A stretch of 64,000 nt of DNA from Adiantum capillus-veneris (GCA_014529385.2 CM043959.1:86268529-86332528); one strand, 5' to 3'; shown: positions 12,590 through 24,138, counted from the stretch's first letter. Made by a program: numbers and translations. The notes: generated from the sequence alone by a model not told the origin.

Positions 12590-13040
12590 CTTGCCATCTC
12601 TAATGCTTCACTATTATACATTGATGGTTCTTATCGAAGAAGCCATGATGCTGCTTCAGGAGGCATTATCATCTATGATGCACAAGGGAAACTTATGAGG
12701 AAGTAAGGGCTGAAACTTGATGCAAAAAGTAACAATGAAGCAGAATACATGGCTCTTGAAGGTGGTTTGCATATTTTCTTACAATTGGGAATTAGACGCT
12801 TGCAAATCAAAGGAGATGCTTTGTTGGTTGTGAAGCAAGTATTGGGAGTATGGAAGAATAATAACCCTAAACAAAATAATTCATGCTTCAAAGTGAAAGC
12901 GTTGCTCAAAAGGTCTGAAGCACGGAGTTTGCAGCATATTGAGAAATCTCAAAATGAGGAAGCTCATGATACTACCCAAGAAATGATCACTTGTGTGTTT
13001 GTGCTAAGGAAAATGCCCCTTTATATCATGGGAGGAAAAT
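12590..13040 (+). pseudogene. Second RNase H (archaeal-type, aRH)
   Basis: The motif LLYIDGSYRRSHDAASGG is followed by IIIYDAQG, an in-frame stop at 12704, then NNEAEYMALEGGLHIFLQLG and LQIKGDALLVVKQVLG. These are the D-G-S, E and D-x4-V motifs of an RNase HI distinct from the first domain. A second RNase H placed before the integrase is characteristic of Tat-group Ty3 elements. The single TAA stop splits an otherwise well preserved domain. Confidence 0.82.
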
Positions 13041-13139
13041 TTTATCAAAGGAAGTGAATTTTCTATTGACGGGTGTCCTACCTAAAGGTTTACCATCTTC
13101 CAAAAAGTATGCATTCATAAGAAAAACCAAGAAATACAA

Positions 13140-13965
13140 AATGCTTGATGATGTGCTTTACATGAAAGGGAGCGATTTAGTTTTGCGTCATGTGCCCTGG
13201 AAAGAGGAAATTTACAAAGTTTTGGAAGAAAATCATGAGGGATCTTGTGGAGGCCATTTTGCCATGAAGATTATGTTGCATAAAATTATGTCAAAAGGCT
13301 ATGTATGGCCAAGCATTCAGTGGGATGTTAATCATTGGTGCAAGTCATGTTTGCCTTTCTAGAAAATGGGAAAGATAATTTCAAAGCCCAAATTGCGACA
13401 AACAATTCTAGCTTTTGATGTATTTGAAAAATGGGATCTTGATGCTATTGGACTCTTACCTATGACTAACAAAAGAAATGCTTACATCTTGACAATAGTA
13501 GATTACTTGTCACGATGGGCAAAAGCCAAGGCTGTCAAACAGATTACCAGTAAAGAGATGGGAAAATTTGTTTATGAGTATATATGTTGCAAATTTGATG
13601 TGCCACTAGAGCTACTTTCCGATAGAGGGCGAGGATTCAGAGGAGAGTTGTTTGATTTTTTATGCGAGAAACTTAATATACAGCATAAATACAGTTCTCC
13701 TTATTATCCACAATGCAATGGTCTCAATGAGAGGTTCAATGGAGAGTTGATGAAGATTTTAACAAAAATGACCCAGACACATGGGAAGACTTGGGATTTG
13801 GAGTTGCCTTGTGCGTTATGGGCCTACATGATTGCTATCAAAACGAGCATAGGATTTTCTCCTTACCACTTGGTTTATGGCAAGGAAGCCTTGTTGCCAA
13901 TTGAAGTGGAAATTCCTACACTCAAGTTGTTGTCATTGGGAGATGAAGAGCAAGAAAATTCCTAG
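13140..13965 (+). pseudogene. Integrase zinc finger and catalytic core
   Basis: The HHCC finger is visible as HEGSCGGH...WCKSC (13235-13355). A TAG stop at 13360 then separates it from the core. The core frame (13366-13965) keeps the D-D-E triad: DLDAIG, LSDRGRGF and NERFNGELMKIL, with YYPQCNGLNE just before the Glu. The protein would insert cDNA into chromosomes. Apart from the stop the core is full length. Confidence 0.87.
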
Positions 13966-13977
13966 CAGAAAATATTT

Positions 13978-14334
13978 TTGGATTTACAATGTTTGCAATT
14001 GGACAAAGTTTTAGCTTTGAGCTACTATGAGGAAGTATCAAAGAAGGCTAAGCTAAAAGCTAATGAATGCATGGAGGACAAGAAGATTGAAAAGGATGAC
14101 TTGGTGTTGCGATACAATTTTAAGTTGGACAATACCTTCCTGAAGAAGTTTCAAATCAAATGGGAAGGTCCTTTTACTGTTGTGAATAAATTTGATAATG
14201 GCACATATCAGTTGGCATATTTGAGCGGTGCACATCATAAATATCCTGTTAATGGTTATAGATTAAAGAGGTATCCGGCACGTTTGATGACCATTGTGAC
14301 AGATGAGATGTTATCAATGGAGAATACAATGTAG
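13978..14334 (+). pseudogene. Integrase C-terminal domain
   Basis: The frame encodes a helical linker and then KFQIKWEGPFTVVNKFDNGT...LAYLSG...PVNGYRLKRY. This is the GPY/F-like module found at the end of many Ty3 integrases, here without a chromodomain. The absence of a chromodomain agrees with the Tat-like assignment. A stop at 13963 separates it from the core. Confidence 0.75.
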
Positions 14335-14436
14335 AGACATCTAAGGATGTAAATGAGGTTTCTGGGGATGAGATGCAGCAGTTATTCACCATAAAAATCT
14401 ATGCTTCTCATGAATGATCAAGCAGGATAGGGGGGT

Positions 14437-15318
14437 TGGCAAGCTATATAATGCATTTTTTGAATGAGGATAAGGTCACTAATCCATGCTAAAAAGCTTG
14501 CCCACTAGCCTTGAGTACATAGGTGTACATAATGCATTAAGTTTTAAGAGTGCCCTTGTAAACATTTATGTATAAAGGCTTGGTCCTGCTAAGTTATTTG
14601 CTAGAATTTTGGGTTGATTGAAATTTCAAAAGATGGTTTTCAATCAGAATTTTTAGTCGTGCTTGATAGCTGTGGATCGGACTCATACATCATGAGTTAC
14701 ATGCATTCGAAGTGGAAGGTCCCTTACTTAGAAAGTGGTTGCGGATGCATATGAGGAAAGGAAAATGGGCCGACTTGATGGATTTAATTAGAAATGATGT
14801 GGTCAAGAATTTTTGGAGATGGCCGAAGTGATGAGCTCCAAGCCGTGCTTTACGGTGTCGTATTTGGTGCTCGGAGTCATCTGCTATGCTTTCGCTAAGA
14901 TTGTTAGGTGTAGCGAGCAAAATTTTGGGTGGGGAGTTGGGAGGATGGTGCCAAGTGGAAATGGAGTAGTCCCACATGGGGTGGAGTGAGTACAATATGG
15001 GGGGTATAAGAGGGGGAGTGGGTACCCCATAAGGTTGAATCAAAGGCAAAGTGGAGCTCTCACTCCTTGGCTATGGGACTCGTGGGTGTTTGGGGAGAGA
15101 GGGGGCACCTATTTTGTGTTCCCACCAGCTGGCCAGGCGCTTGGACTTTTTGTTGGGCCTTTGGACACTCCACCTTGCCCACTCTTCAAGTCAAAGTGCT
15201 CGACATAGAGTCCCCCCTTTCCCAAAAAATGGTCAAAATGAGCCAATAAAAAGGGGAGATGAGAGAGAAAGATGTCGGTTAAGATAAGGAAGACTCAAAT
15301 CCACTCCAATAAAGTGGA
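14437..15318 (+). repeat. 3' LTR of the Tat-like element, truncated
   Basis: It follows a polypurine tract (aggataggggggt) and starts TGGCAAGC. From 14451 on it matches 7607-8486. Similarity is lost at about 15318, after which a microsatellite-rich segment with no counterpart in the 5' LTR begins. The U5 end is missing, so no terminal CA or target duplication can be seen. Confidence 0.82.
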
Positions 15319-15353
15319 AAAAACTTTTGGCGGGCCATTTTTTCATTTCTTTA

Positions 15354-15530
<177 letters not shown>

Positions 15531-15535
<5 letters not shown>

Positions 15536-16472
15536 CATGGTAGCGACCTCCAAAAACCAAGAAAAAACCTCTTGAAACAGTTTGTGTCGACGCACACTCT
15601 TTTATGATATTTTTTCTTAATTTTTGAAAACAAAGAGCCTATGCAAATTTTTCTAGAGATGTTTTGGTGTGCAATTTCCTCGATCCTTGAATCTATATAT
15701 GCTACGTAGGTGACTTAGAACGAGAGACTTGCTGAATGTTGTCTTCTTCTATGGTTGCCATGGTGCTCCACTTCCCATGAGTAGAGCAAGCTTGAAGCTA
15801 ATTTGCAAATGGTGCACAATAGATTTTCAGAAATTCCGTAGGAGAACTTGAGAAGTTTAGAACAAGTGGCCAATATGTTGGAAACTGGTGCCCCATGTGA
15901 ACTATCTTGATTGGAATTTCTCAAAGAGGTGTTTAGTGTTAGCTAGTGTTAGCTAGACTATTGTAAATTTGTATATTTTTTGCTATGCAAATACCTTTTA
16001 TGATTTTCCTTTGTATCAATCATGTTTGGCTCCGCTCGGTTTTATAATTGCTCGGAAAGTTTTTCTTGGAGTTTGAAATTCCTCGTCTTTCGGTATGTGT
16101 GTGCCATTGGGACTGAGTGTGTAAGGAAGAGTGAAAGAGACTTGGGAATCGAGTTGAGTGTGAGACTCCAGACATGAATATGTGTGTTTGTTAGAGCTGA
16201 AATTTTAATCATGTTTGGAGGACCTCCACATCGGCTTGGTTGGCGTCTGTTGTGATCCCAAGCCTCATCATCACCAACTCTCTATACGCATCTTGTTAGG
16301 TTGGCAGGAGCTTGTGCTCCCCATGATTTGCCTCTTGATTTGAGTGAAAAAGGATCTAATTGGGTGAGTTTCCTTTACTATTTGGGTGTGTGAGTATCCA
16401 CTACAAGTTGCAAGCAGGCTAAACTATAGAGGTGAAATGCTTTCAGTCCTCCTTGTCATTGTTTAAGTAGTC
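15531..16472. other. Unassigned DNA
   Basis: No domain or terminal repeat was recognised. There is a near-duplicate 'agtgttagctag' pair at about 15936. The stretch could be the 5' part of the hAT remnant that follows, but I see no inverted terminal repeat. Confidence 0.4.
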
Positions 16473-17110
16473 ATGGACCATGCAAAGAATTGTAAAAATG
16501 CTAGTACTATAATAAAAAGATGTTGTTTACACTTTTATGCAAATGGTTGCAATACACACAATTTAAACTTGGTGCTAAAATATTGGTACACTAGTGATGA
16601 AATCACATGGTTTGCCAAAATAATCGACGTCGTATGTCAAGTTGTAAAGTTTATCTTGAAATGACAAAGAGTGATTGATATATACAGGATACGCATGTCA
16701 ATTGCCTTTTGACAGTCAATTTTTCACGCACTATTACATATTGGAGCCTTTTCTATGTAATAAGTGCGTTCTGATTGACGATTTTGGTTGTACGGTGTTT
16801 TACGAATGGCAGGTTGATCAGTTTGAACGAGTGAAAGAGAAGGTTATGAGTTTGCGAGAATCTATAAATAGGCCTACTTGGTGGAGGAGTGTAATGAATG
16901 TGTACCACGTGGTGATGCCTATTATACTTGTGATTTTCAACCTTGAATAAAAAGCACCAAACTTAGAGAAAGTATGGATGACTTGGTGGACAGTCAACAG
17001 ACAATGAAAAGAGATAGAACAAAACAATGATTGCATAGACTCGGCACAAGATATCAAAAATTTACAAAATGTGAAATTGTAACTAAAGTTTGTATTCATT
17101 AACAAACTTT
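16473..17110 (+). pseudogene. hAT-superfamily transposase remnant (DUF659-like)
   Basis: The frame at 16473-16664 reads DHAKNCKNASTIIKRCCLHF...GCNTHNLNLVLKYW...WFAKIID. This matches the plant hAT segment with 'DNAxNxxxA...C..H.LNL.L.D' followed by a VVKFIL helix. After a stop, frames to about 16950 continue the pattern: THYYILEPFL, then EWQVDQFERVKEKVMSLRES and WWRSVMNVYHVVMPI. These are the usual motifs downstream of DUF659. Intact relatives cut and paste the transposon. The C-terminal dimerisation region is not recognisable, and several stops are present. Confidence 0.68.
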
Positions 17111-17780
17111 GAATGTATACAATGCTACTTTAATCCAAAATTACAATGTCTAATTTTGTGAGTACTAATGTTTAAAATGTGCTGCTTTAACAGTGAATAT
17201 GTTTCTTATTGCACTAGGAGTGCTTTGTCGAGCTTTCTTGAATTTATATTCATTGGCCATCCTGAACATATAATATATACCTTGTGGAATTTTTGTAGAA
17301 AAAATTTCATATCTACTATTGTTTTGCATTAGTCTAATTAAGCAAATGAGATGGTAATAATGGCCACACGCCAACATGTAGAAACCACTCCATCCATCAA
17401 AAGTTTTGTAGCGAACTGGGCATTAAGAGGATGAAGTCGCATCTGAGTCTGATATGGGGACTAACTTTGGATGGACAATGAGGTGACTTATGTGTGTCCC
17501 TTGGACAAGCGGGGGATTTATTGGTTGTGTTAAGCTCTAAACATCTTGGCTAAGAAGATTAAGACTTTGTTCCATTCTTGCTTGTGATGCTAGAGACATT
17601 TGGAATACTTGATGGACTCGTGTGAATTCTGAATCCTTCTTTGCCAATTGTGTCATCAAAATGTCTTTCTTCTTTCTTAAACTTATCTTTGCATCTTTAA
17701 CACTAGTTCCACCACAACCAGACATTTCAGTGTCCTTTTGGATCATTCACTTGCAAAAGGGGAGGGGGAGAGAGAGAGAG
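17111..17780. other. Unassigned, with a small charged minus-strand frame
   Basis: The minus-strand frame at 17746-17537 encodes a basic, helix-prone 69-residue peptide of unknown identity. Plus-strand TNP2 similarity starts only at about 17781, directly after a short GA tract, so the join to the CACTA piece lies near 17760-17780. Confidence 0.35.
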
Positions 17781-19750
17781 ACCATTGTGAAGGGAATCCT
17801 TATGTGGACTATGCACGACTATCTTGGGCTTGGAGAGATTTCTGGTAACTCTCTTTTCTCTCTCTCTCTCTCTCTATCTCTATCTTTTTCTCTCTCCCTT
17901 TAGTTCACTCATCTCTCTAACCATATGATATGTATGCAGGGTTGTCCACATCGGGGTACAATGCATGTCCTACTTGCGGATCATGGTTGTTGACGGAGAG
18001 GCCTGATTCCTTGCGCAGGGTAATCTATCCAAATAATCATTGTTTCTTACTCGAAGGATATAACAAGCACAAGGCTCCAACAAATGGGAAGACCCCTCTA
18101 AAGCTCACGATGGCAGATTGGGCAACCATTTGGGAAGAACACTACAACAACAATCCGGCTCCGTGTCCTCCACCAAAAGGTATGTCAAGGTATTTCATAT
18201 TTTTAAAGCTTTCATATTGGAAAGACTTAAAAATACAACACCTTCTGGATCCTATGCACATATTCAAGAATGTAGCCCAAATAGTATGGGACAACATTAT
18301 TAGTAAGGACTCTTTGGGTGCGAGGAAGGATTTGAAGCTTTTAAAACGTCTCTCCGTCTCTGCTACTCCACGTCGTGTCCCAAATGGAAAGATTGTGCTT
18401 CCTAAAGCACCATGGATGCTAGCCAAAGAAGAATTAGACAAGGTGAAGGGTACCATTGCCTCTATTTGCACACCAACAGGATACATGAGGTCGCTAAAGG
18501 GAGCTTTCACAAAAGCGAAGAAGGGTAGAAGCGTTCAATTGTATTGGTTGAAGTCCCATGATTGGCCAAGATGCTTTAGGTAATCTTCATACTCTCTATA
18601 CTATCTATAGTTTGTGTGTATGACTCACTCACTTTCCCTTCCCCTGATTTATATTGTAGTTCATTCTATTGGTGAGTATGTGTATATGTCGAGACAAGAA
18701 AGTTAAAGACGCTATTTTCAAACTAGGAGAGCTAGTAAGGTACACCACAAAACTCCACTCAACTACACCTTTTTTATGTACACAATAATTTCAACTAGCA
18801 CTTAGTGTATCCTTGTGTGTTTTCTTGCAAATTTATGAGCTCCAAGGAAATCCAAATAGATGCTATCTTTGTTGCTCAAACACTTGCAAAAACAGAAACT
18901 GTGTGTGCCATTGAAGATGTATTTTTTCGATCGGTCATTCTTAGTCAAATTCACCTCTTGGTTCACGTGGTGGAGAAGATCGCTATATGTGGAGTAGTGC
19001 ACGCATGATGGATGTTCTTCTCAGAGAGGTTTTTAAAGACTCAAAGATTTTGTGTGGCTACAGTCTCACTCAGAGGCATGTATGGACGAAGGGTGGATCG
19101 TTCAAGAGGCAGTTGTTTACATATCAGAGTAATTGACACAAGTTGATCCTTCAATGCCTCGCATGTGGTCGAACGAGGAAGATGCAAGGATGACTTCATA
19201 CTTGCCAAGTAGAAAGGGGAAACTACTTAACATGGATATGAATCTATCCCGAATGGTCAATAGCTTTTGTATTCTCAATGCAAAGATTATCACCAAGTGG
19301 ATGGATTTGTGGACAATGACAAAGGCAAGGCGTTTGCAAGAGAGGGAAGCATGGAAACAAGCACATGGAGGGAGGGCACCCCCAATGCCTAGATACCTTG
19401 CATGTTTCCCAGATCTCATTAGTGTAGAGTGGATTCATGAGAGAATGACTGAGGCAAAACACACGGAGAAGACATCACCAACAAAGAATGGGAGTATGCA
19501 CGACGCTACGTACCAAAGGTAGAGTACTCATATACCTAAACTATATTGTAATTTTTTTTCTTGAAATTATCTTTAATATGTCTTTGATAAATTAAGATAC
19601 TATTTTGTAGTGCCTTTTCTTTAACTCTGTGGTCAAAGGGTTGTCACTTTCGTACCGCCACATAGACGAGCGTAGAACCACTATGGATTATGCCATTATG
19701 GGCAATTTTGACACAAACGGTGATGCAGCCATGTACTGCGGAACTATTGA
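17781..19750 (+). pseudogene. CACTA (En/Spm) TNP2 transposase, central part, four or more exons
   Basis: Exon 17781-17844 encodes VKGILMWTMHDYLGLGEISG. A GT..AG intron (17845-17939, with a CT microsatellite) splices in phase to exon 17940-18579: GLSTSGYNACPTCGSW, YWKDLKIQHLLDPMHIFKNV and LYWLKSHDWPRC. These are core motifs of the TNP2 Transposase_21 domain, whose protein binds transposon ends and catalyses excision. A DUF4218-like segment follows (about 18810-19135), disrupted by an in-frame stop at 19006. Exon 19133-19518 has RMWSNEEDARM...YLPSRKGKLL...WMDLW and FPDLISVEWI. The last exon (19611-19750) opens DUF4216 (YRHIDERRTT) and is cut at 19751 by another CACTA terminus. The N-terminal third and the C-terminus are missing. 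Intron borders are well preserved. Confidence 0.83.
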
Positions 19751-19980
19751 CACTACAAGAGGTTATGTGCACTTGTGACGCTTTTAGCGACGGAAATACA
19801 TTGGATTTTTATACTCTCCGACGTCGTTAAGATCGTCGCTAACAACGTCGTTACAAGAACGTCTCTGTATGTATCGCCATACGCGTTGCTATATAGCTAC
19901 GGTTACAATCCTTCTTGTAGCGACGCTTATAGCAACGTAGCAGAACCTTATATAGAGACGCTTATAGCGACCCAAGAGTG
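19751..19980 (+). mobile_element. CACTA terminus with subterminal repeats
   Basis: At 19751 the sequence reads CACTACAAGAGGTTATGTGC, the canonical CACTA inverted-terminal start. It is followed by a dense cluster of gcgacg/cgtcgct motifs in both orientations (agcgacgg, cgtcgttaag, cgtcgctaac, gtagcgacgc, tagcgaccc) up to about 19970. Subterminal repeats of this kind are the known binding sites for CACTA transposition proteins. It is a left end in plus coordinates, so the element extends rightwards. It fits the minus-strand coding at 20.7-23.3 kb as that element's 3' terminus. The matching CTTGTAGTG end was not found in the window. Confidence 0.78.
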
Positions 19981-20570
19981 AAAATCTTTGGGTGGCAGGG
20001 CATTCACCCATCAACCATATTGAATGTTTCCAGAATAGAGTAAACCTAAATGAATCCAAGATAAGCTCAGATTAACCTTTGAAAGAAAGTGCAAGATATA
20101 GACCCAAAGTAGTCACCCACAAGACAATACAACCATTAGCTCCATCATGTATAGTATTGTTTGCAGAATAAAGATACAAAACTTGCAAAAGTAATTAGAC
20201 GAAAGTAAATCAATGACAATTATATATATCATACGTAAAATCACTTGATTGTTAACCTTTACAAATGTAATAGTTACAACATAATTGTCATTATTGAAAA
20301 AATACATGGTTTTTCAATAGTTACAAAAAGACGTATACACTCATCTCATTATACATGCTATGACAAAAGAAAACTAATGCTATCTGGCTACGGCTAAACT
20401 AACGTTGTTTAATCGGACATTTCATTGCGTCCAAGCAGTGTATTTGTCGAATTCTGCAGAAAAAAATAATAAGACTTTCTGTAAGTATAAACATATAATT
20501 GCAAAACAATCTATTTTTTTAGCTTATCACTAAAATATAACAAATGTAAAAGAGTAAAGTGAAATACTAA
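19981..20570. other. Non-coding interior of the CACTA element
   Basis: This AT-rich stretch lies between the subterminal repeats and the second gene of the element. No reading frame worth noting. It probably holds the 3' untranslated region of the minus-strand gene. Confidence 0.45.
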
Positions 20571-21710
20571 CATGTCATCGCGAGAACTCAGAATGCCATT
20601 TCTGCCTTTGTACTCGCGCTCGTACGGTGTGCGGTCATGTCTGTTCATCGATCACTGTTTAAAACATACAAAGAATCCATTATGTTAGAATTTAAAAGTA
20701 CAAATAGACGTAACTACCAAACCTAAAGAGCAATGCAAAAACACTTACAAAATTGGTCTCAAATGATGTCCACCCACCGCTTTCCAAGTGGTGCGAGCCC
20801 CCTGTCTCTACTTGCGCTTTGGTTGCCTCCTTTTGTTGCTTCTACTTGTCAGGATTCTCGTGTGCTGCTCGCTTCGTATTCTTCCAATCTTCTTTGGCCA
20901 GCCAATTTGGTCTGTTCCACGCATGATTTATTACTTTTTGTACTTCAAAATGCTTGTGCTTACACTGTTCGCACATTCAAACCTTCATTAGGTCTTATTG
21001 AAGCGTTCATCCCGACTTGACACGGAAAACTCGTCATACAACATGCTCATGACTCTGTTTTTTAATTCATTTGGCACTTCACTCTAGGTGTTTAGTATGC
21101 AATGTCTAAACAATTGAGAGCAAAGACCGCGCATGCGCGAGATCACCTTCTTGCCTTCGTCATCCAAGATAATGGCGTCGCTGATGTCGATCGAGTACGA
21201 CAAGCCCTCTCGTCTGTGACGCGTGAACCTGGGTGTGTCGGCAGGGGTCTCTAGCGGCATCTCAATGGAGGTACAGACGTCAGGTGTCTCCACTAGAGTC
21301 TGGGCCCCGAAGCGAAGAGTAGCTAGTGGTGTGTAGCCTGGAACGGTCGATAGCCGTGCAAAATCTGACGTAGATGGCGATGCCGTGGATGGTATGGAGG
21401 CAGATAAAGAAGGGGATGATAAGGAGCCTCATCGAACACGAAGCGGTGTCGAGGCATCATCGGCGGCATCCCCATAGCAATCGTCGCCACCACCCCCACT
21501 AAAGCGTCGGTGCATAGATGAGTGTGAAGATCGTCTCGTCGACACCGAAGCTTTGGAGCGCGCTAAATGCTCCGAAACAAAGGGAGATGCTGAAGGAGTG
21601 GAACGACGTGATAGTGCTCTAGAGCGATGACGCTCCTCGTACCACCTCCTCTGCTGGGGTGACAAAGAAGAAAGAAACTCATCATCATCCATACCTGCAT
21701 TAAACACACG
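20571..21710 (-). pseudogene. Second CACTA gene (Ptta/En/Spm, TNPA-like position)
   Basis: Minus-strand frames from 21707 leftwards encode MDDDEFLSSLSPQQRRWYEE, a Ser-, Arg- and Pro-rich segment, the peptide GLSYSIDISDAIILDDEGKK, then EVPNELKNRVMSMLYDEF and HENPDK-type pieces (to about 20700). The 'W/S-x-V-P-x2-x-K-x-x-V' helix and the position after TNP2 agree with the second gene carried by plant CACTA elements, a DNA-binding accessory protein. The frame is interrupted at about 21429 and again near 21080. Family recognition is moderate; the position supports it more than the sequence does. Confidence 0.5.
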
Positions 21711-21782
21711 AACATTTAACCTTAATATTGAATGGAGAAGAAAACATGGACAAGTTATAATATATACTATAAATAATAGGGA

Positions 21783-21797
21783 GAGGGATTCTTGTGT

Positions 21798-21829
<32 letters not shown>

Positions 21830-21860
21830 CATAAAGGAGGAGGGATTCTTGTGTAGAGAG
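21783..21860. repeat. (GA)n tract between two copies of a 20-bp phrase
   Basis: The phrase agggattcttgtgtagagag occurs at about 21785 and again at about 21842. The first copy is extended by a 28-bp GA run. It resembles the seed-and-tract arrangement near 15.4 kb. Confidence 0.85.
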
Positions 21861-22395
21861 TGCATTCTACGTATCTTGTAACAGCTATGTCTTGGACAAC
21901 ATGCCCTTTATACGTAGTTGTGACAAGACACTCTGGTCATAAATTAAATTTCTTTTCCATTTGTCATAGTTTTCTCGATTACTTGCGACAAATCTTTATC
22001 TATCACGAGAGAGACAGAGCGGTATGTCTAATCTATTTTGTATATGCAGGTTTCTATATTCTTGGGTAACTGCAATTTCTTGGACTCCATCAGTATGAGT
22101 GATCATGGTAGCAGTAGTGCTCGCCCCAGCAAGGTGGACATGAGAGAAAGGAGAGGGAAGGCGCATACGTAGAGTGAAAGAAATGACGATTAAACACAAT
22201 TTAAATTTCTCAAGTATAGCATATAGATAGGAATGGACAAAAAGCCACGTAAATACAATATATATTATAAAACGGAGTAAAATTGTTCAAATACAATGTT
22301 TATGGCTTTAAGAGGTCTCTCTCACATCCTCACATAGCTCAGTATAACTCCCTATGTCTATATAGAGCTCTCCGTTTAGGCAAATGTTCTTCGTT

Positions 22396-23282
22396 TCATT
22401 TTGTAGATTCTCTATATGCATCCCATAGAGTAGCAGCTTGATGCTCGTCTGACACCACCTCAATGGCTTTTGATTGAGCATCTTCTTCGATCTCCTCCAT
22501 TGATGCCGCTGTGATTGACACATGGTAGCCCTCATATGTCCGTGCACTATGAGGGGCTACCTTCATGACATACCACCAGTTTGATGCAAACTTTGTAGGA
22601 TGAAATATCACCTGCCAAAGCCACATAACTTACATGAGAGCTTTCAAGCACATAACTTCTAAAATTGGATGTTAAATATTTACAAACTTACTTGTTCACA
22701 ATGCTCGGGTAGTACGAAAGTGTCTCCTAGGTCGGTCCATTTTTTAGTTAAATCCACCTCAAGGAAACCAGACTCTTCTCTATGCACAGTAGCGTTGCGA
22801 CCCTCCATGTTTATCTTGAACCATTGCACGTCAAACAAGTCGACAAAAAATTCTCTATAATCGATTATCAAAATCTCTTGTAGCGTGCTGAAGTAAGTGA
22901 GTTCCGTCACCACAGGATCTGCATCAGAGGACCGTCGTCGACTAGACTGTTCAAATTTTTGTCATGATTTCACAATCTTGTGTAAAACGCTTTTGGTCAA
23001 TCTGTTCCACCCTAAAATGTTGATCTTTACACCATGCTGCTGTGTATGACTTATACTACAATCAACAAAGATTATGAGTGGTCGTTCAAACATTTACAAA
23101 GTCGCTAGTCGTACATTACAAACTTACCTTGGTCGTGCCACCCCGAGAGTACTCCCACTCCTCCTCAGTCACTTCTTCACCGCACTATTGTGCGCTTTTC
23201 AATTGGTTGTGCAACCATATTAAGCTCATGAATGTTGATAGGCTCTCTAGACCCGTCGGATAATGCATCGGCGTCGTCTTCC
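22396..23282 (-). pseudogene. CACTA TNP2 transposase, C-terminal exons (DUF4216)
   Basis: Reading leftwards on the minus strand: an exon with EEEWEYSRGGTTK (about 23190-23140) ends at a GTAAGT donor. An intron follows, then the DUF4216 exon (about 22939-22693) with STLQEILIIDYREFFVDLFD, VQWFKINMEGR and WTDLGDTFVLPEHCEQ, again ending at GTAAGT. The last exon (22615-22396) has VIFHPTKFASNWWYVMKVAP and ends in a stop. DUF4216 is a standard C-terminal module of plant TNP2 proteins. It is followed on the same strand by the second CACTA gene and then by the terminus at 19751, so this is the 3' half of one minus-oriented CACTA element. The 5' side stops at the centre of an inverted repeat (about 23282). 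Confidence 0.8.
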
Positions 23283-23585
23283 CTGTCTCCACTCGATTCA
23301 TGTCCTTTGTCGCTCTTGCTTTGCATTCTCGTATTGTGAAATCCACTTTTGTATCACTGGATTGCATCACTGGATTGTGAAGACGACCGCTGATGCATTA
23401 TCCGACGGGTCTGGAGAGCCTACCAACATTCATGAGCTTAAGATGATTGCACAACCAATTGAAAAGCACACAATAGTGCGGTGAAGAAGTGACTGAGGAG
23501 GAGTGGGAGTACTCTCGGGGTTGCGCGACCAAGGTAAGTTTGCAATGTACGACTAACGACTTTCTAGATGTTTGAACGGCCACTC

Positions 23586-23812
23586 TGTTACCATATACAT
23601 GTGGTAGTGATGTGTGTGAACACACTAGGACCGCCGGGGCATTTTTTCCCTCTTTACGACGTTTTTTCCCCCGAGCATTGTATATACGCCCATCACTCTA
23701 GGGCTATCTATCTTTCCGTTGCACACTAAGTAATACACTCTCTATTGTGTACCTTGAGCTTCCTTCGTCTTCTCCAAGCTGTGTGCGTTTCTCTGCAACC
23801 CTAATTCCAACA
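23586..23812 (+). repeat. 5' LTR of the copia element, 227 bp
   Basis: It begins TGTTACCATATAC and ends TTCCAACA. The same length and ends occur in the solo LTR at 57482-57708, which fixes both borders. It carries a TATA-like tatatac at 23681-23687. A short palindrome, GTGTGT-GA-ACACAC, lies near 23616. U3, R and U5 cannot be divided further from sequence alone. Confidence 0.93.
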
Positions 23813-23814
23813 AT

Positions 23815-23826
23815 TGGTATCAGAGT
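23815..23826 (+). promoter_or_regulatory. Primer-binding site (initiator tRNA-Met type)
   Basis: tggtatcagag starts two bases after the LTR end. It is complementary to the 3' end of plant initiator tRNA-Met, the usual minus-strand primer of copia elements. Confidence 0.9.
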
Positions 23827-24138
23827 AGGTTGCGTCCTCTCGAGCTAAGTCGCCAGCTGCTCCAATACACGCTTGCTCACTTTCTCCGATTTCAGTGAGA
23901 TTTGGCGAGCGTTTGCAGGTCAACAAATATTTCGATTTGGGCTCATTTCGGCCTTCGTTTCCACTACAGGCAGTACTGCACAAGCTAATTCGTCATTTTG
24001 TGCAGAATTTTTGTCAGTTCCATTTTCTGCATTACAGATGCCTTATAGTCTTCTACGGTTTGTGCTATATAGCACGTGTTGTTCCCGCTCCGTTTCTCCT
24101 ATTTTTGGGCAGTTTTCACATCAGGTGCATCATTTACC

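Larger units (their letters stand above)
7607..15318 (+). mobile_element. Tat-like Ty3/gypsy LTR retrotransposon, decayed
   Basis: This is a single plus-strand element with partial direct-repeat LTRs (7607-8486 matching 14451-15318). Between them, in order, are gag, protease, reverse transcriptase, a first RNase H, a second 'archaeal-type' RNase H, the integrase zinc finger, the integrase core and a C-terminal domain. A second RNase H between the first and the integrase is the known signature of the Tat/Ogre/Retand group of plant Ty3 elements. Both LTRs are incomplete: the 5' copy lacks its first bases, and the 3' copy ends where microsatellites begin. Stops and frameshifts separate the domains, so the element is dead. 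A G-rich polypurine tract (14423-14435) directly precedes the 3' LTR, which likely begins TGGCAAGC at 14437. Confidence 0.85.

Noticed and set aside
19741-19765. CACTACAAGAG as ordinary DUF4216 coding sequence (TLQEV)
   Set aside because: One frame does resemble the TLQEI of the DUF4216 exon, but the in-frame reading before it is GTIDT and the following 200 bp are CACTA subterminal words, so a transposon end is the better reading. Some doubt remains.
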